Shown one piece after another: positions 56,130 to 64,000 of a DNA stretch of 64,000 nt. The notes below the pieces were generated by a model. It was not told the DNA's origin. It ran no database searches and worked only from the letters and a program-made list of their open reading frames with translations. The position numbers and the translations under genes were made by a program. Numbering within the stretch: position 1 is the first letter of the stretch; every line of letters starts with the position of its first letter. Source of the stretch: Carnobacteriaceae bacterium zg-84 (lineage in GTDB: Bacteria > Bacillota > Bacilli > Lactobacillales > Aerococcaceae); assembly GCA_013874835.1 (NCBI GenBank), contig CP059430.1:1506864-1570863 (forward strand). Direction: 5' to 3'.

Positions 56130-56559
56130 AATCATCTAATCCTTTAGGCTTCCCTAAAATTTCTGTGTAAATCAACGCTTTTTGTAAGGGTGTTAAAGCT
56201 TTCTTTTTCACAGGTTTTGGTGTAGACACCTCCGTATGAGAAAGAACTTCCCACTCTCTATCTGTATAAACTTCTCCATCATCAACTTCCATACTCATCG
56301 GTGTTGTCAATTCTGTTTCATAAGATTCTTCATCTTCAACATCCTCTTGTAAAATAGTTTGATTTGGTTGATGAACAACGACTTTTGTTTTTTGAAATTC
56401 TTCATTTAACTCACGATATGTTTTTTTGAGTTGATTGGTAATTTTATGTGTTACTTCCCAGTCTTGACGTTTTACATGTCTACCTCTTTTTTTCTTATCT
56501 GGGGAAGTAAGAGAACCTAAAATCATAGCACCTACTAGGAGCAAGAAAAAATTAAGCAT
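56128..56559 (-). CDS. Membrane-anchored protein of the floA operon, unknown function
   Basis: This protein (143 residues) has one N-terminal membrane helix (MLNFFLLLVGAMILGSL), a basic stretch (KKKRGRHVKRQDWEV) and an acidic disordered middle. A conserved-looking tail reads LTPLQKALIYTEILGKPKGLDD. It follows floA by 11 bp, so it is in the position of YqfB in Bacillus but I cannot call it homologous. The ATG at 56559 has AGGAG at a good distance. Confidence 0.65.
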   Translation of the reverse strand: MLNFFLLLVGAMILGSLTSPDKKKRGRHVKRQDWEVTHKITNQLKKTYRELNEEFQKTKVVVHQPNQTILQEDVEDEESYETELTTPMSMEVDDGEVYTDREWEVLSHTEVSTPKPVKKKALTPLQKALIYTEILGKPKGLDD

Positions 56560-56570
56560 ATTCATCACTC

Positions 56571-57569
56571 CTATTCATGAATAATATCGGCTGTTTTATC
56601 TCCTTTGTCGCCTGCAATAGTTTGACGCATCTGTGTATCAGCAATGACATTATTCATTTTATAGTAATCCATGACACCTAATTTACCTGTTCTGAGTGCT
56701 TCAGCAAGTGCCTGCGGTACAAGAGATTCTGCTTCGACTACTTTCGCTTTCATACGTTGCACTTCTGCTAACATTTCTTGTTCTTGTGCAATCGCTAAAG
56801 AACGACGCTCCTCTGCTTTTGCTTGAGCAATTTTTTTATCGGCTTCAGCTTGTTCTGCTTGTAATTTCGCTCCTATATTTCTACCCACATCAACATCGGC
56901 TATATCAATGGATAAGATTTCAAAAGCTGTTCCTGAATCAAGCCCTTTTCTTAAAATCGTTTGTGAAATAGAATCTGGATTTTCCAAAACAATAGAATGA
57001 TGTGCCGCACTACCAACAGTCGTGACAATACCTTCTCCAACACGTGCGATAATGGTTTCTTCTCCCGCACCTCCGACTAAACGCTCAATATTTGCACGAA
57101 CAGTCACTTTTGCTTTTGCTCTAACTTCAATCCCATTCATTGCAACCCCTGCAATAACAGGTGTTTCAATGACTTTCGGATTTACACTTACTTGAACAGC
57201 TTCAAACACATTACGACCTGCTAAATCAATCGCTGCTGCTTGTTCAAATTCTAAATCAATATTCGCACGTTGTGCTGCAATCAATGCGTCAATAACCATA
57301 TTGACATCCCCACCTGCTAAATAGTGAGCCTCTAATTTATCAATACTAATATTTAAACCTGCTTTTGTTGCTTTAATCATCGGTTGAATAATACGATGTG
57401 GTGCTACTCGTCTTAAACGCATTCCTACAAGTGTCATCACGCTCACTTTAACACCTGAAAAATGTGCTGTTACCCATAACCCTAATGGCACAAATGTTAA
57501 GAAAATAGATAGTGCCACAACAAATACAGCAACAATAATAATCAATGGTAAAAATTGTTCAATTTCCAT
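56571..57569 (-). CDS. floA: Flotillin-like protein FloA
   Basis: This 332-residue membrane protein has N-terminal hydrophobic segment(s) (about 8-35), then the SPFH-like domain with [63 protein letters not shown] and [30 protein letters not shown] (coiled coil). It organises functional membrane microdomains. NfeD lies 12 bp upstream, the usual pair. Confidence 0.95.
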   Translation of the reverse strand: MEIEQFLPLIIIVAVFVVALSIFLTFVPLGLWVTAHFSGVKVSVMTLVGMRLRRVAPHRIIQPMIKATKAGLNISIDKLEAHYLAGGDVNMVIDALIAAQRANIDLEFEQAAAIDLAGRNVFEAVQVSVNPKVIETPVIAGVAMNGIEVRAKAKVTVRANIERLVGGAGEETIIARVGEGIVTTVGSAAHHSIVLENPDSISQTILRKGLDSGTAFEILSIDIADVDVGRNIGAKLQAEQAEADKKIAQAKAEERRSLAIAQEQEMLAEVQRMKAKVVEAESLVPQALAEALRTGKLGVMDYYKMNNVIADTQMRQTIAGDKGDKTADIIHE

Positions 57570-57581
57570 ATATATACCTCC

Positions 57582-58181
57582 TTATTTTAATCTTACAAAT
57601 ACTTTATTACCTTCTACTTTGTATACTACAACTGTTTTCGATGCATCAATCATCTCTCCAGTTGATAACACCTCCACTTCTTCTCCATCAAACATTGCTC
57701 TACCAACTGGTCTTAAACTTGTTGTTGTCTTTCCAATTTGGTGCAAATAGCGTTGATAATCATCTTGATACGATTTAAATCCACCTGAATCAGATAGTCG
57801 ATCAACTAAAACAAGTCCTCTACCCAATCTTGTTTTATAACCTATTTTAATCAGTAACATTGCCAATACAACGGTTATCAATAAAGCAATAGAAAAATTA
57901 AGCAGCGTTCGCATTGGAGAGGCACTAGACATAAACAATCCCATTCCTGTCATAATTGTTCCTGTAACACCAATGATACCAAAACTCGGCACAATAAATT
58001 CTAATGCAATTAAAGATAATCCAAATAATAACAAAATGAGATATACCCACTGACCTGTACCTAAAAGTGTAAAATAGGTCAAAAAAGATACAATCGTCAT
58101 CAATCCACCAAAGAGAGCATATCTACTAAAAATAATGATTAAAATTCCTATAAATCCACTCGTTAAAAGCAAAATATCCAT
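57582..58181 (-). CDS. NfeD-family membrane protein
   Basis: This 199-residue protein has about four membrane helices (residues 5-120) and a C-terminal OB-like domain with LRPVGRAMFDGEEVEVLSTGEMIDASKTVVV, the NfeD signature. It partners with FloA in the next gene. No ClpP-class protease domain is present, so it is the short form. Confidence 0.93.
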   Translation of the reverse strand: MDILLLTSGFIGILIIIFSRYALFGGLMTIVSFLTYFTLLGTGQWVYLILLLFGLSLIALEFIVPSFGIIGVTGTIMTGMGLFMSSASPMRTLLNFSIALLITVVLAMLLIKIGYKTRLGRGLVLVDRLSDSGGFKSYQDDYQRYLHQIGKTTTSLRPVGRAMFDGEEVEVLSTGEMIDASKTVVVYKVEGNKVFVRLK

Positions 58182-58304
58182 TATCTTCCCTCCTCTTCTT
58201 ATTTATGTTATCATTATAGTTAATGTAGAGAACTAAAAACACAGTCTTTAGTCCTATATTATGTTATACTAAAGAAAATTATTACATTTATTGGAGGAAA
58301 ACGA

Positions 58305-58754
58305 ATGGTTTCAGCTTTAGTTGTTTTTGCAAGTTTAACAGGGAGTACAGAAGAGTGTGCAGATATTGTAGCAGAATCTCTTGAAGCATTAGGTGCTCAA
58401 GTAGATGTTGTAGAGTGTTCTCAAGCAAGCGCAAGCGACTTCCAAAAATATGATTTATGTCTTGTTGGTTCTTACACTTATGGTGACGGTGAATTACCAG
58501 ATGAAATCGTTGATTTGTATGAAGAATTAGCCGAAGAAGATTTATCCGGAAAAGTCTTTGGTGTCTTTGGTTCTGGGGATACTTATTATGATCATTATTG
58601 CCAAGCTGTTATCTTATTTGAAGAACAATTCGGTAAAACAGGTGCTTTAAAAGGTGCTGAAAGTGTAAAAATAGAGTTAAATGCCGAAGAAGATGATATT
58701 GAAAACTTAAAAAACTTCTCAAAACAACTTATCACTTCTTTTGAAAACAAATAG
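58305..58754 (+). CDS. Flavodoxin
   Basis: This 149-residue cytosolic electron carrier has FASLTGSTEECADIV (FMN phosphate loop), SYTYGDGELPDE and GSGDTYYDHYCQA, typical of long-chain flavodoxins. TTGGAGG precedes the ATG. It lies 13 bp before the aminopeptidase gene, probably one unit. Confidence 0.95.
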   Translation: MVSALVVFASLTGSTEECADIVAESLEALGAQVDVVECSQASASDFQKYDLCLVGSYTYGDGELPDEIVDLYEELAEEDLSGKVFGVFGSGDTYYDHYCQAVILFEEQFGKTGALKGAESVKIELNAEEDDIENLKNFSKQLITSFENK

Positions 58755-58767
58755 TTAGGAGTAAAAT

Positions 58768-60006
58768 ATGGCATTAGAAAATTTTGATATATTGTTAGAA
58801 AAATATGCACATTTATTGATTAAAAAAGGAATAAATGTACAAAAAGGACATACTGTTCGTTTAACAGTTGATGTAGAACAAGCACATTTTGCTCGTTTAT
58901 TAGTCAAAACAGCTTATGAATATGGTGCAAGTGAAGTATCTGTTCAATGGGTTGATGATATTGTTTCTAAAGAAACACTTATTCACTTGCCTGAAAGTGA
59001 TTTAACAACGATTCCGGATTATGTGAAACAAGAATCTACTCACTTTTTAAATAAAAAAGCAAGTAGATTAGTCATTCGTTCATCTGCACCTAATGCTTTT
59101 GAAGGTGTCGATACATTACGTATTGCTAAACGTCAAGAAGCATTAAATATTGCATTAAACGAACAACGTATTGCTACACAATCAAATAAAATTAGTTGGA
59201 CATTAGGTGCTGCCTCTAGTCCTGCATGGGCAAAAATGATTTTCCCTCATTTAGAAACAGAAGAAGAGCAAGTAGATGCTCTATGGGATGCTATTTTTAA
59301 AATGAATCGAATTTATGACGAAGATCCAATTAGCTCTTGGACAAAACACGAAGCATTATTAAATGAAAAAGCTGCAATATTAAACAAAGAACAATTTGAT
59401 GCTTTGCACTACACAGCTCCTGGAACAGATTTAACACTTGGCTTACCAAAACATCACATTTGGGAATCTGCTGGTAGTACAAATGCACAAGGTGAAGTTT
59501 TCATTGCAAATATGCCAACAGAGGAAATTTTTACAGCTCCAGACTATCGCCGTGCTGACGGTTATGTTTCTAGTACAAAACCGTTAAGCTATGCAGGTGT
59601 TGTTATTGAGGGTATGAAATTCACATTTAAAGACGGTCAAATCACAGATGTTACTGCTGAAAAAGGTGAAGATACTATCAAACAACTAATTGAACAACAA
59701 GGTGCACGTAGTTTAGGCGAAGTTGCACTTGTCGCACATAAAACACCTATCTCTATGTCTGGTTTAACATTCTTCAATACATTATTCGATGAAAATGCAT
59801 CAAATCATCTTGCTATTGGCTCTGCCTATCCTTCAAGTCTAGAAGGCGGTGTTCAAATGACACAAGCTGAATTAAAAGAAGCAGGCTTAAATATTTCAAC
59901 AACACACGTTGATTTCATGATTGGATCTGAATATATGGATATTGACGGTATTCGTGAAGACGGTAGCCGTGTCCCAATTTTCAGAAATGGAGAATGGGCA
60001 ATCTAA
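58768..60006 (+). CDS. pepS: M29-family aminopeptidase (PepS/AmpS)
   Basis: This 412-residue metallo-aminopeptidase has the M29 metal-ligand pattern: NMPTEEIFTAPDYRRADG, LGEVALV, NHLAIGSAYP and THVDFMIGSEYMDIDG. It removes N-terminal residues from peptides in the cytoplasm. It follows flavodoxin and ends in a strong terminator. Confidence 0.94.
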   Translation: MALENFDILLEKYAHLLIKKGINVQKGHTVRLTVDVEQAHFARLLVKTAYEYGASEVSVQWVDDIVSKETLIHLPESDLTTIPDYVKQESTHFLNKKASRLVIRSSAPNAFEGVDTLRIAKRQEALNIALNEQRIATQSNKISWTLGAASSPAWAKMIFPHLETEEEQVDALWDAIFKMNRIYDEDPISSWTKHEALLNEKAAILNKEQFDALHYTAPGTDLTLGLPKHHIWESAGSTNAQGEVFIANMPTEEIFTAPDYRRADGYVSSTKPLSYAGVVIEGMKFTFKDGQITDVTAEKGEDTIKQLIEQQGARSLGEVALVAHKTPISMSGLTFFNTLFDENASNHLAIGSAYPSSLEGGVQMTQAELKEAGLNISTTHVDFMIGSEYMDIDGIREDGSRVPIFRNGEWAI

Positions 60007-60017
60007 TCAGTCTTTTT

Positions 60018-60050
60018 AGAGTAGAAAAGAATGCTTTTCTACTCTTTTTT
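60018..60050 (+). terminator. pepS terminator
   Basis: AGAGTAGAAAAG / CTTTTCTACTCT with a 4-nt loop is followed by TTTTT, just past pepS. Confidence 0.88.
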
Positions 60051-60126
60051 CTCATCATTTTTTAAGTAGATAAAAAAATTTTTTGTTGTAAAATAAAGCT
60101 AACATTACTTTTATTAGGAGAATACT

Positions 60127-61767
60127 ATGACACTAGATATGATACTAGGTGCTATTGCTGGATTATGCTTATTTTTATACGGCATGAAAATGATGGCAGA
60201 TGGGTTACAAAAAGTTGCAGGAAATAAATTAAAAGGTATTATTCAATCACTGACACGAAATCGTTTCATGGCTGTCTTAGTCGGAGCTTTTGTGACAATG
60301 GTCATTCAAAGCTCCTCTGCTACATCAGTCATGGTTGTAGGGTTCGTAAACGCTGGTTTAATGACTCTACAACAAGCTGTCGGTATCATCTTTGGTGCAA
60401 ATATTGGAACAACTATTACAGCCCAATTAGTAACGTTAAACTTATCAAAATGGGCACCTCTTGTTATTGGTGCTGGAATGCTGTTAGGAGCTACAGCTAA
60501 AAGAAGTATTATCAAAGACTCTTCCAGTATTTTAGTTGGTTTTGGGATGTTATTTATTGGAATGACAATGCTATCATCGACATTAGAGCCATTAAAACAC
60601 TCACCTGTGTTTAAAGAGTTAATTGTGAATTATGGTGATAATGCCATTTTAGGTATTGGTCTTGGTTTTTTAATGACACTAGCCTTACAAAGTTCAGCAG
60701 CAACCATTGGTATTTTAATTGCATTAGCATCTAATGGTGTTGTCCCTTTTATTACAGCATTATATATTATTTTTGGAGATAATATTGGGACTTGTACAAC
60801 TGCCCTTATTAGTTCATTAAGTACATCACGAAAAGGAAAACGTGTTGCTATTATTCATTTATGTTTTAATATTATTGGAACAATTTACTTTGTGTTATTC
60901 TTAACTGGTTTATTATCGAGTATCGTAGAACCTCTCGATCCAGGCAATGTACCTAGACAAATTGCCAATGCACATTCATTATTTAATATTATTAATGTCA
61001 TTGTTCTATTCCCATTTGCTAACTATCTCGTAAAATTATCTTACTGGATTCTACCAGTTACCGAAGAAGAAAAAGAACAAGAAGAAGCACATAACTACAC
61101 TTATCTAGACAATTATTTATTACAAACACCTGCTATTGCATTAAATAATGTATTATACGAATTTGTTTTAATGTCATTAAAAGCGGAAAAAACAATGACA
61201 CATGCTATCAAGGCAATCAAAGAAAATGACAAAAAAGCTATTCAAAATGCTTTGCGTTATGAAAAAGAAGTAAACTTGTATGAAAAAGAAATCATTTCAT
61301 ATCTTGTTGAATTATCCAAACAAAATAATGTATCTGATAAAGATTTATCAAAAATTGACTACTTATTTTCTGCTGTTCATGATGTTGAACGTGTATCTGA
61401 CCATGCCGAGAACATTGCTGAATACGCAGATGAGTTATTAGATAAAGGCTTACATTTAGGAGAAGATGTTTCAAGAGAACTTGATTATGTCTATACTATT
61501 GTTTTAGAAGGTTTCAGATGCTCCATAGATGCTGTCTCAACTGCAAGCACAAAAAGTATTGAACGCATCATTGCCATTGAACGTGAAGTCGATCAATTAA
61601 AAGTCGATATTCGTGACAAACATATTCGCCGTATGAACAAAGGGACATCAACTGCAGAATCCGGTATCTTCGTTATGGATTTATTAAGTAATCTAGAACG
61701 TATTTCTGACCATTGCCGCAATATTGCAGAAACTGTAGAAAAGGTCGGCACAAAACTCGTTAATTAA
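60127..61767 (+). CDS. Na/Pi-cotransporter family protein with PhoU-like C-terminus
   Basis: This 546-residue membrane protein has two Na_Pi repeats with QSSSATSVMVVGFVNAG and QSSAATIGILIALASNG in inverted-topology domains (residues about 1-310). A cytoplasmic C-terminus (about 340-540) holds PhoU-like helices (VHDVERVSDHAENIAEY and NLERISDHCRNIAE). It imports phosphate with sodium. AGGAG precedes the ATG. Confidence 0.93.
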   Translation: MTLDMILGAIAGLCLFLYGMKMMADGLQKVAGNKLKGIIQSLTRNRFMAVLVGAFVTMVIQSSSATSVMVVGFVNAGLMTLQQAVGIIFGANIGTTITAQLVTLNLSKWAPLVIGAGMLLGATAKRSIIKDSSSILVGFGMLFIGMTMLSSTLEPLKHSPVFKELIVNYGDNAILGIGLGFLMTLALQSSAATIGILIALASNGVVPFITALYIIFGDNIGTCTTALISSLSTSRKGKRVAIIHLCFNIIGTIYFVLFLTGLLSSIVEPLDPGNVPRQIANAHSLFNIINVIVLFPFANYLVKLSYWILPVTEEEKEQEEAHNYTYLDNYLLQTPAIALNNVLYEFVLMSLKAEKTMTHAIKAIKENDKKAIQNALRYEKEVNLYEKEIISYLVELSKQNNVSDKDLSKIDYLFSAVHDVERVSDHAENIAEYADELLDKGLHLGEDVSRELDYVYTIVLEGFRCSIDAVSTASTKSIERIIAIEREVDQLKVDIRDKHIRRMNKGTSTAESGIFVMDLLSNLERISDHCRNIAETVEKVGTKLVN

Positions 61768-61771
61768 AACA

Positions 61772-61811
61772 AAAAAGCTGAGAAAATCAACAAGGATTTC
61801 CTCAGCTTTTT
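61772..61811 (+). terminator. Terminator of the Na/Pi transporter gene
   Basis: AAAAAGCTGAG...AAATC pairs with GATTT...CTCAGCTTTTT and ends in a T-run, 5 bp past the stop. Confidence 0.88.
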
Positions 61812-61974
61812 ATTATATCTAGTTATAAAAATGTCAGTATTCTAGAGAAATTCTTGTTATCAGCACATCGGGTATAACTACAAAAAGACATTTATTTGTC
61901 GTCATAAACATTCTCACTCTAAGAAAATATTAAACACTTTTCACTCATCTAGGTATATACGATAGCTTGGGTTA

Positions 61975-62967
61975 TCACGATGACATACGAACAACTGTAC
62001 GTCCTGTATGTTGTCCATTTTTTATCTCTTCTATCACGGATAAACTATTTTCTAAAGACACTTCTTGAACACGAAGTGACGGAAGGACATACCATTCATT
62101 TGAAAGTTTTTCCCAAACATATTGTCTTTTTTTCATAGAACATTGAACAGAATCTATACCAACAACGGCTATACCTCTTAAAATAAACGGTAATACATTG
62201 GTCTTAATATGGACACCTCCCGCATTCCCACACAAAGCAAGGCATCCATTATAATAGACCTGTGGAAACAGCTGGCTAAGTACATCTCCCCCTACTGTAT
62301 CAATTACAAAATGAAACTGTTCTCTAGCTAATTTTTTATGACCTATATCAATATTTTCCGGATACAACACATTTGCTGCACCTAATTCTTTTACAACAGA
62401 TTCTTGATAAGATTTGCGTACCAATGCTGTTATGTGCTTAAATCCCATTTTAGATAAAATACTTACAGCAATGCTTCCTACCCCACCACTTGCTCCTGTG
62501 ACAAGAATATTCGGTTGATTAGTTACCGATAAACCATTTCTTTCAAGTGCTGCTACACATAAAGCCGCTGTTAATCCAGCTGTTCCATATACCATGATGT
62601 CTTCCAAAGATAAATTTTGAGGAAGATGCATCAACCATTTATCCGGAACACGCACATATTCAGAAAGACCTCCTGTATGTGTCATACCTATATCAAATCC
62701 TGTTGCAAAAACCTTATCTCCAGCTGCAAATTCCTCTGATTCTGATTTTACAACAATTCCACTAAAATCAATTCCTGGAATCATTGGATAGTGCCTAATA
62801 ACACCACCATTCGTTTGACATGCTAGCATATCTTTGTAATTTAGCGAACTATATGCCACTTTAATTTCTACTTCTCCATTTGATAATGCATCTTGTGTTA
62901 TTTGTTTTACACTTGCTACAACCCCATTTTCTGTTTGCTCAACTTGAATTGCTTTAAAACTTGTCAT
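61975..62967 (-). CDS. Zinc-free MDR oxidoreductase (YhdH/YhfP quinone reductase family)
   Basis: This 330-residue enzyme contains SSLNYKDMLACQ, PMIPGIDFSGIVV, YGTAGLTAALCV and VTGASGGVGSIAVSILSKMG (NADPH loop). The YhdH/YhfP subfamily reduces quinones or acrylyl-CoA-like enones. It lacks the zinc-binding Cys cluster. It is monocistronic, convergent with the phosphate transporter. Confidence 0.9.
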   Translation of the reverse strand: MTSFKAIQVEQTENGVVASVKQITQDALSNGEVEIKVAYSSLNYKDMLACQTNGGVIRHYPMIPGIDFSGIVVKSESEEFAAGDKVFATGFDIGMTHTGGLSEYVRVPDKWLMHLPQNLSLEDIMVYGTAGLTAALCVAALERNGLSVTNQPNILVTGASGGVGSIAVSILSKMGFKHITALVRKSYQESVVKELGAANVLYPENIDIGHKKLAREQFHFVIDTVGGDVLSQLFPQVYYNGCLALCGNAGGVHIKTNVLPFILRGIAVVGIDSVQCSMKKRQYVWEKLSNEWYVLPSLRVQEVSLENSLSVIEEIKNGQHTGRTVVRMSS

Positions 62968-63119
62968 CTTCTATCTCCTTTCAAGTATACCAATATATCA
63001 ACATTGAGTTAAAGGCATGCTGATAAGTATACTTACCGTCTTTATATTGATAATATTGTAACAGTATATCTTTAATGTCGTCAAATATAGATGTAGTACA
63101 TTCTAATAATCTCATTTTG

Positions 63120-63206
63120 GCTCTACAATAAAGGCTCTATAATAAATCGTGTTGATAGATTGCTTCCATCAACACGATTTTGTATATAAAAGTAGATAAA
63201 AAAAGA
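63120..63206 (+). mobile_element. Remnants of older ISL3 right ends
   Basis: GGCTCTACAATAAA (63120-63133) is followed directly by a 73-bp segment (63134-63206) nearly identical to the first 75 bp of the IS copy beginning at 63207. The intact IS has inserted exactly after it. The older segment keeps the subterminal hairpin, but as GTTGAT / ATCAAC in place of GTTGGT / ACCAAC. Confidence 0.8.
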
Positions 63207-64000
63207 GGCTCTATAATAAATCGTGTTGGTGGGAATAATCCACCAACACGATTTTGTATATAAAAGTGGACAAAAAAAGAGAAATACCTGTATGATTAAA
63301 TCACCACAATTAAACAAGGAGGTATTTCTCATGGATTATTATACAAAAAAATTATTGACATTAACAGATAAATCTTTCATAGCTGATGAACATTGGTTAG
63401 AAGAAAAAACAATAAATGGTATTCCACACCACTTTATTAAAGGTACTTGGACAAAGCCTTGCCACACCTGTCCACATTGTCATGCTAAAACACTCATCAA
63501 ACATGGGACATATCAAACGAAAACATTATTACCAAAGTTTAGACAAATCAAAACTGTTTTACTTCTTAAAAGAACCCGTTATCGCTGTAAAACGTGTCTA
63601 AAAACCTGTTCTTCTTCGTGTTCTTTAGTCGATAAACATTGTTGTATTTCTAAAGAATTAAAACAACTTATTGCACTTGATTTAACGAAAAATATTTCAA
63701 GAAAACATATCTGCCAAGACCACTTTGTATCTGATGTGACCGTACAACGTGTCTTAGATAAATATACAAAACAAGTTAAACCGTCTTTTCATTATCTACC
63801 TAAGGTACTATGTATCGACGAATTTAAGTCTGTGACATCTCATTTAGGGAAGATGAGTTTTATCTGTGTAGACGGATTGACGCACCGTATTATTGATGTG
63901 TTACCTAGTCGCCAATTAGACCATTTAATCACTTATTTTAAACAATTTTCTAAAAAAGCAAGACATAGCGTTCGCTATCTTGTTATGGATATGAATGCCA
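63207..64000 (+). mobile_element. Second copy of the ISL3-family element (cut by window edge)
   Basis: It starts GGCTCTATAATAAATCGTGT as the right end of the 26158-27634 copy does when read inward. The two differ by one inserted C in the end hairpin. It lies in the opposite orientation to the first copy, 35.6 kb away. Its far end is outside the window. Confidence 0.93.
63331..64000 (+). CDS. ISL3-family transposase, N-terminal 223 codons (cut by window edge)
   Basis: The ATG at 63331 has an AAGGAGG site. The translated residues, from MDYYTKKLLTLTDKSF to VMDMNA, match the first copy without any difference that I can see. It contains the zinc finger and the first two catalytic Asp motifs. Confidence 0.95.
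   Translation, partial: MDYYTKKLLTLTDKSFIADEHWLEEKTINGIPHHFIKGTWTKPCHTCPHCHAKTLIKHGTYQTKTLLPKFRQIKTVLLLKRTRYRCKTCLKTCSSSCSLVDKHCCISKELKQLIALDLTKNISRKHICQDHFVSDVTVQRVLDKYTKQVKPSFHYLPKVLCIDEFKSVTSHLGKMSFICVDGLTHRIIDVLPSRQLDHLITYFKQFSKKARHSVRYLVMDMNA

Noticed and set aside
63123-63332. Minus-strand open frame of 69 codons
   Set aside because: It is formed by the tandem IS ends, its residues repeat because the DNA repeats, and it has no ribosome site.
26158-64000. Composite transposon made by two IS copies
   Set aside because: The enclosed segment contains housekeeping genes such as nadD, coaBC and nrdE, and the first IS has its own 8-bp target duplication, showing independent insertion.

Overview
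The window is AT-rich DNA from a low-GC Bacillota. The gene content (class Ib ribonucleotide reductase, LPXTG surface proteins, a streptococcal-type hyaluronan locus, an FtcD-type histidine pathway, a FloA/NfeD pair, and a nadD-yqeK-rsfS-yqeM cluster) points to the order Lactobacillales or a close relative. I cannot name a genus from the sequence alone.

Layout. 1-1.9 kb: 5' end of prs and glmU. 1.9-6.3 kb: a large FtsX-like ABC exporter with a divergent TetR regulator. 6.3-8.8 kb: a LipL-like acyl transferase, a small protein with a Cys/His tail, and glycerol dehydrogenase. 9.3-9.7 kb: tmRNA (ssrA). 9.8-26.1 kb: a histidine-utilisation block. In it, a leftward cluster ftcD-fchA-fhs-hutD-permease-folC-hutH lies next to a formate-channel gene, a 1006-residue SARP/AAA/TPR-type regulator, hutI, and a divergent hutU. 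26.2-27.6 kb: a complete ISL3-type insertion sequence with an 8-bp target duplication. 27.8-30.7 kb: an accessory patch with a frameshifted XRE-like gene, a repeat-containing LPXTG protein and a lipoprotein. 30.8-45.4 kb: a hyaluronan/glycosaminoglycan locus. A leftward operon holds the PTS EIIA, Ugl, EIIB, EIIC, EIID, a heparinase II/III-like lyase and a LacI regulator. A rightward operon holds DhuD, DhuI, KdgK and KdgA. A cell-wall-anchored hyaluronate lyase follows. 45.5-62.9 kb: mostly housekeeping genes (yqeM, rsfS, yqeK, nadD, pyrimidine nucleoside phosphorylase, rpiA, coaBC, nrdI-nrdE, NfeD-FloA, flavodoxin, aminopeptidase, Na/Pi transporter, oxidoreductase). 63.1-64.0 kb: the start of a second, inverted copy of the same IS, preceded by remnants of older IS ends.

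How the parts work together. The hut genes convert histidine to glutamate, ammonia and a one-carbon unit on tetrahydrofolate. Fhs run in reverse could turn that unit into ATP and formate, and the adjacent FNT channel could export the formate. The hyaluronan genes form a complete route: surface lyase, PTS import of the disaccharide, Ugl cleavage, then DhuI/DhuD/KdgK/KdgA to pyruvate and glyceraldehyde 3-phosphate. Three sites resembling GTAAACCGGTTTAC, at the promoters of all three hyaluronan transcription units, are probably the operators of the LacI-type regulator.

Most unusual points: the SARP-like regulator inside a hut locus; a tmRNA tag that appears to begin with Asp and end FAFAA; a 47-nt perfect palindrome that looks like two ISL3 ends head to head; stacked IS ends whose hairpin shows compensatory changes; and duplicated operator-like dyads upstream of the LPXTG gene. 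No single wholly new multi-gene system could be established. All functional names rest on reading motifs and context, without database searches.
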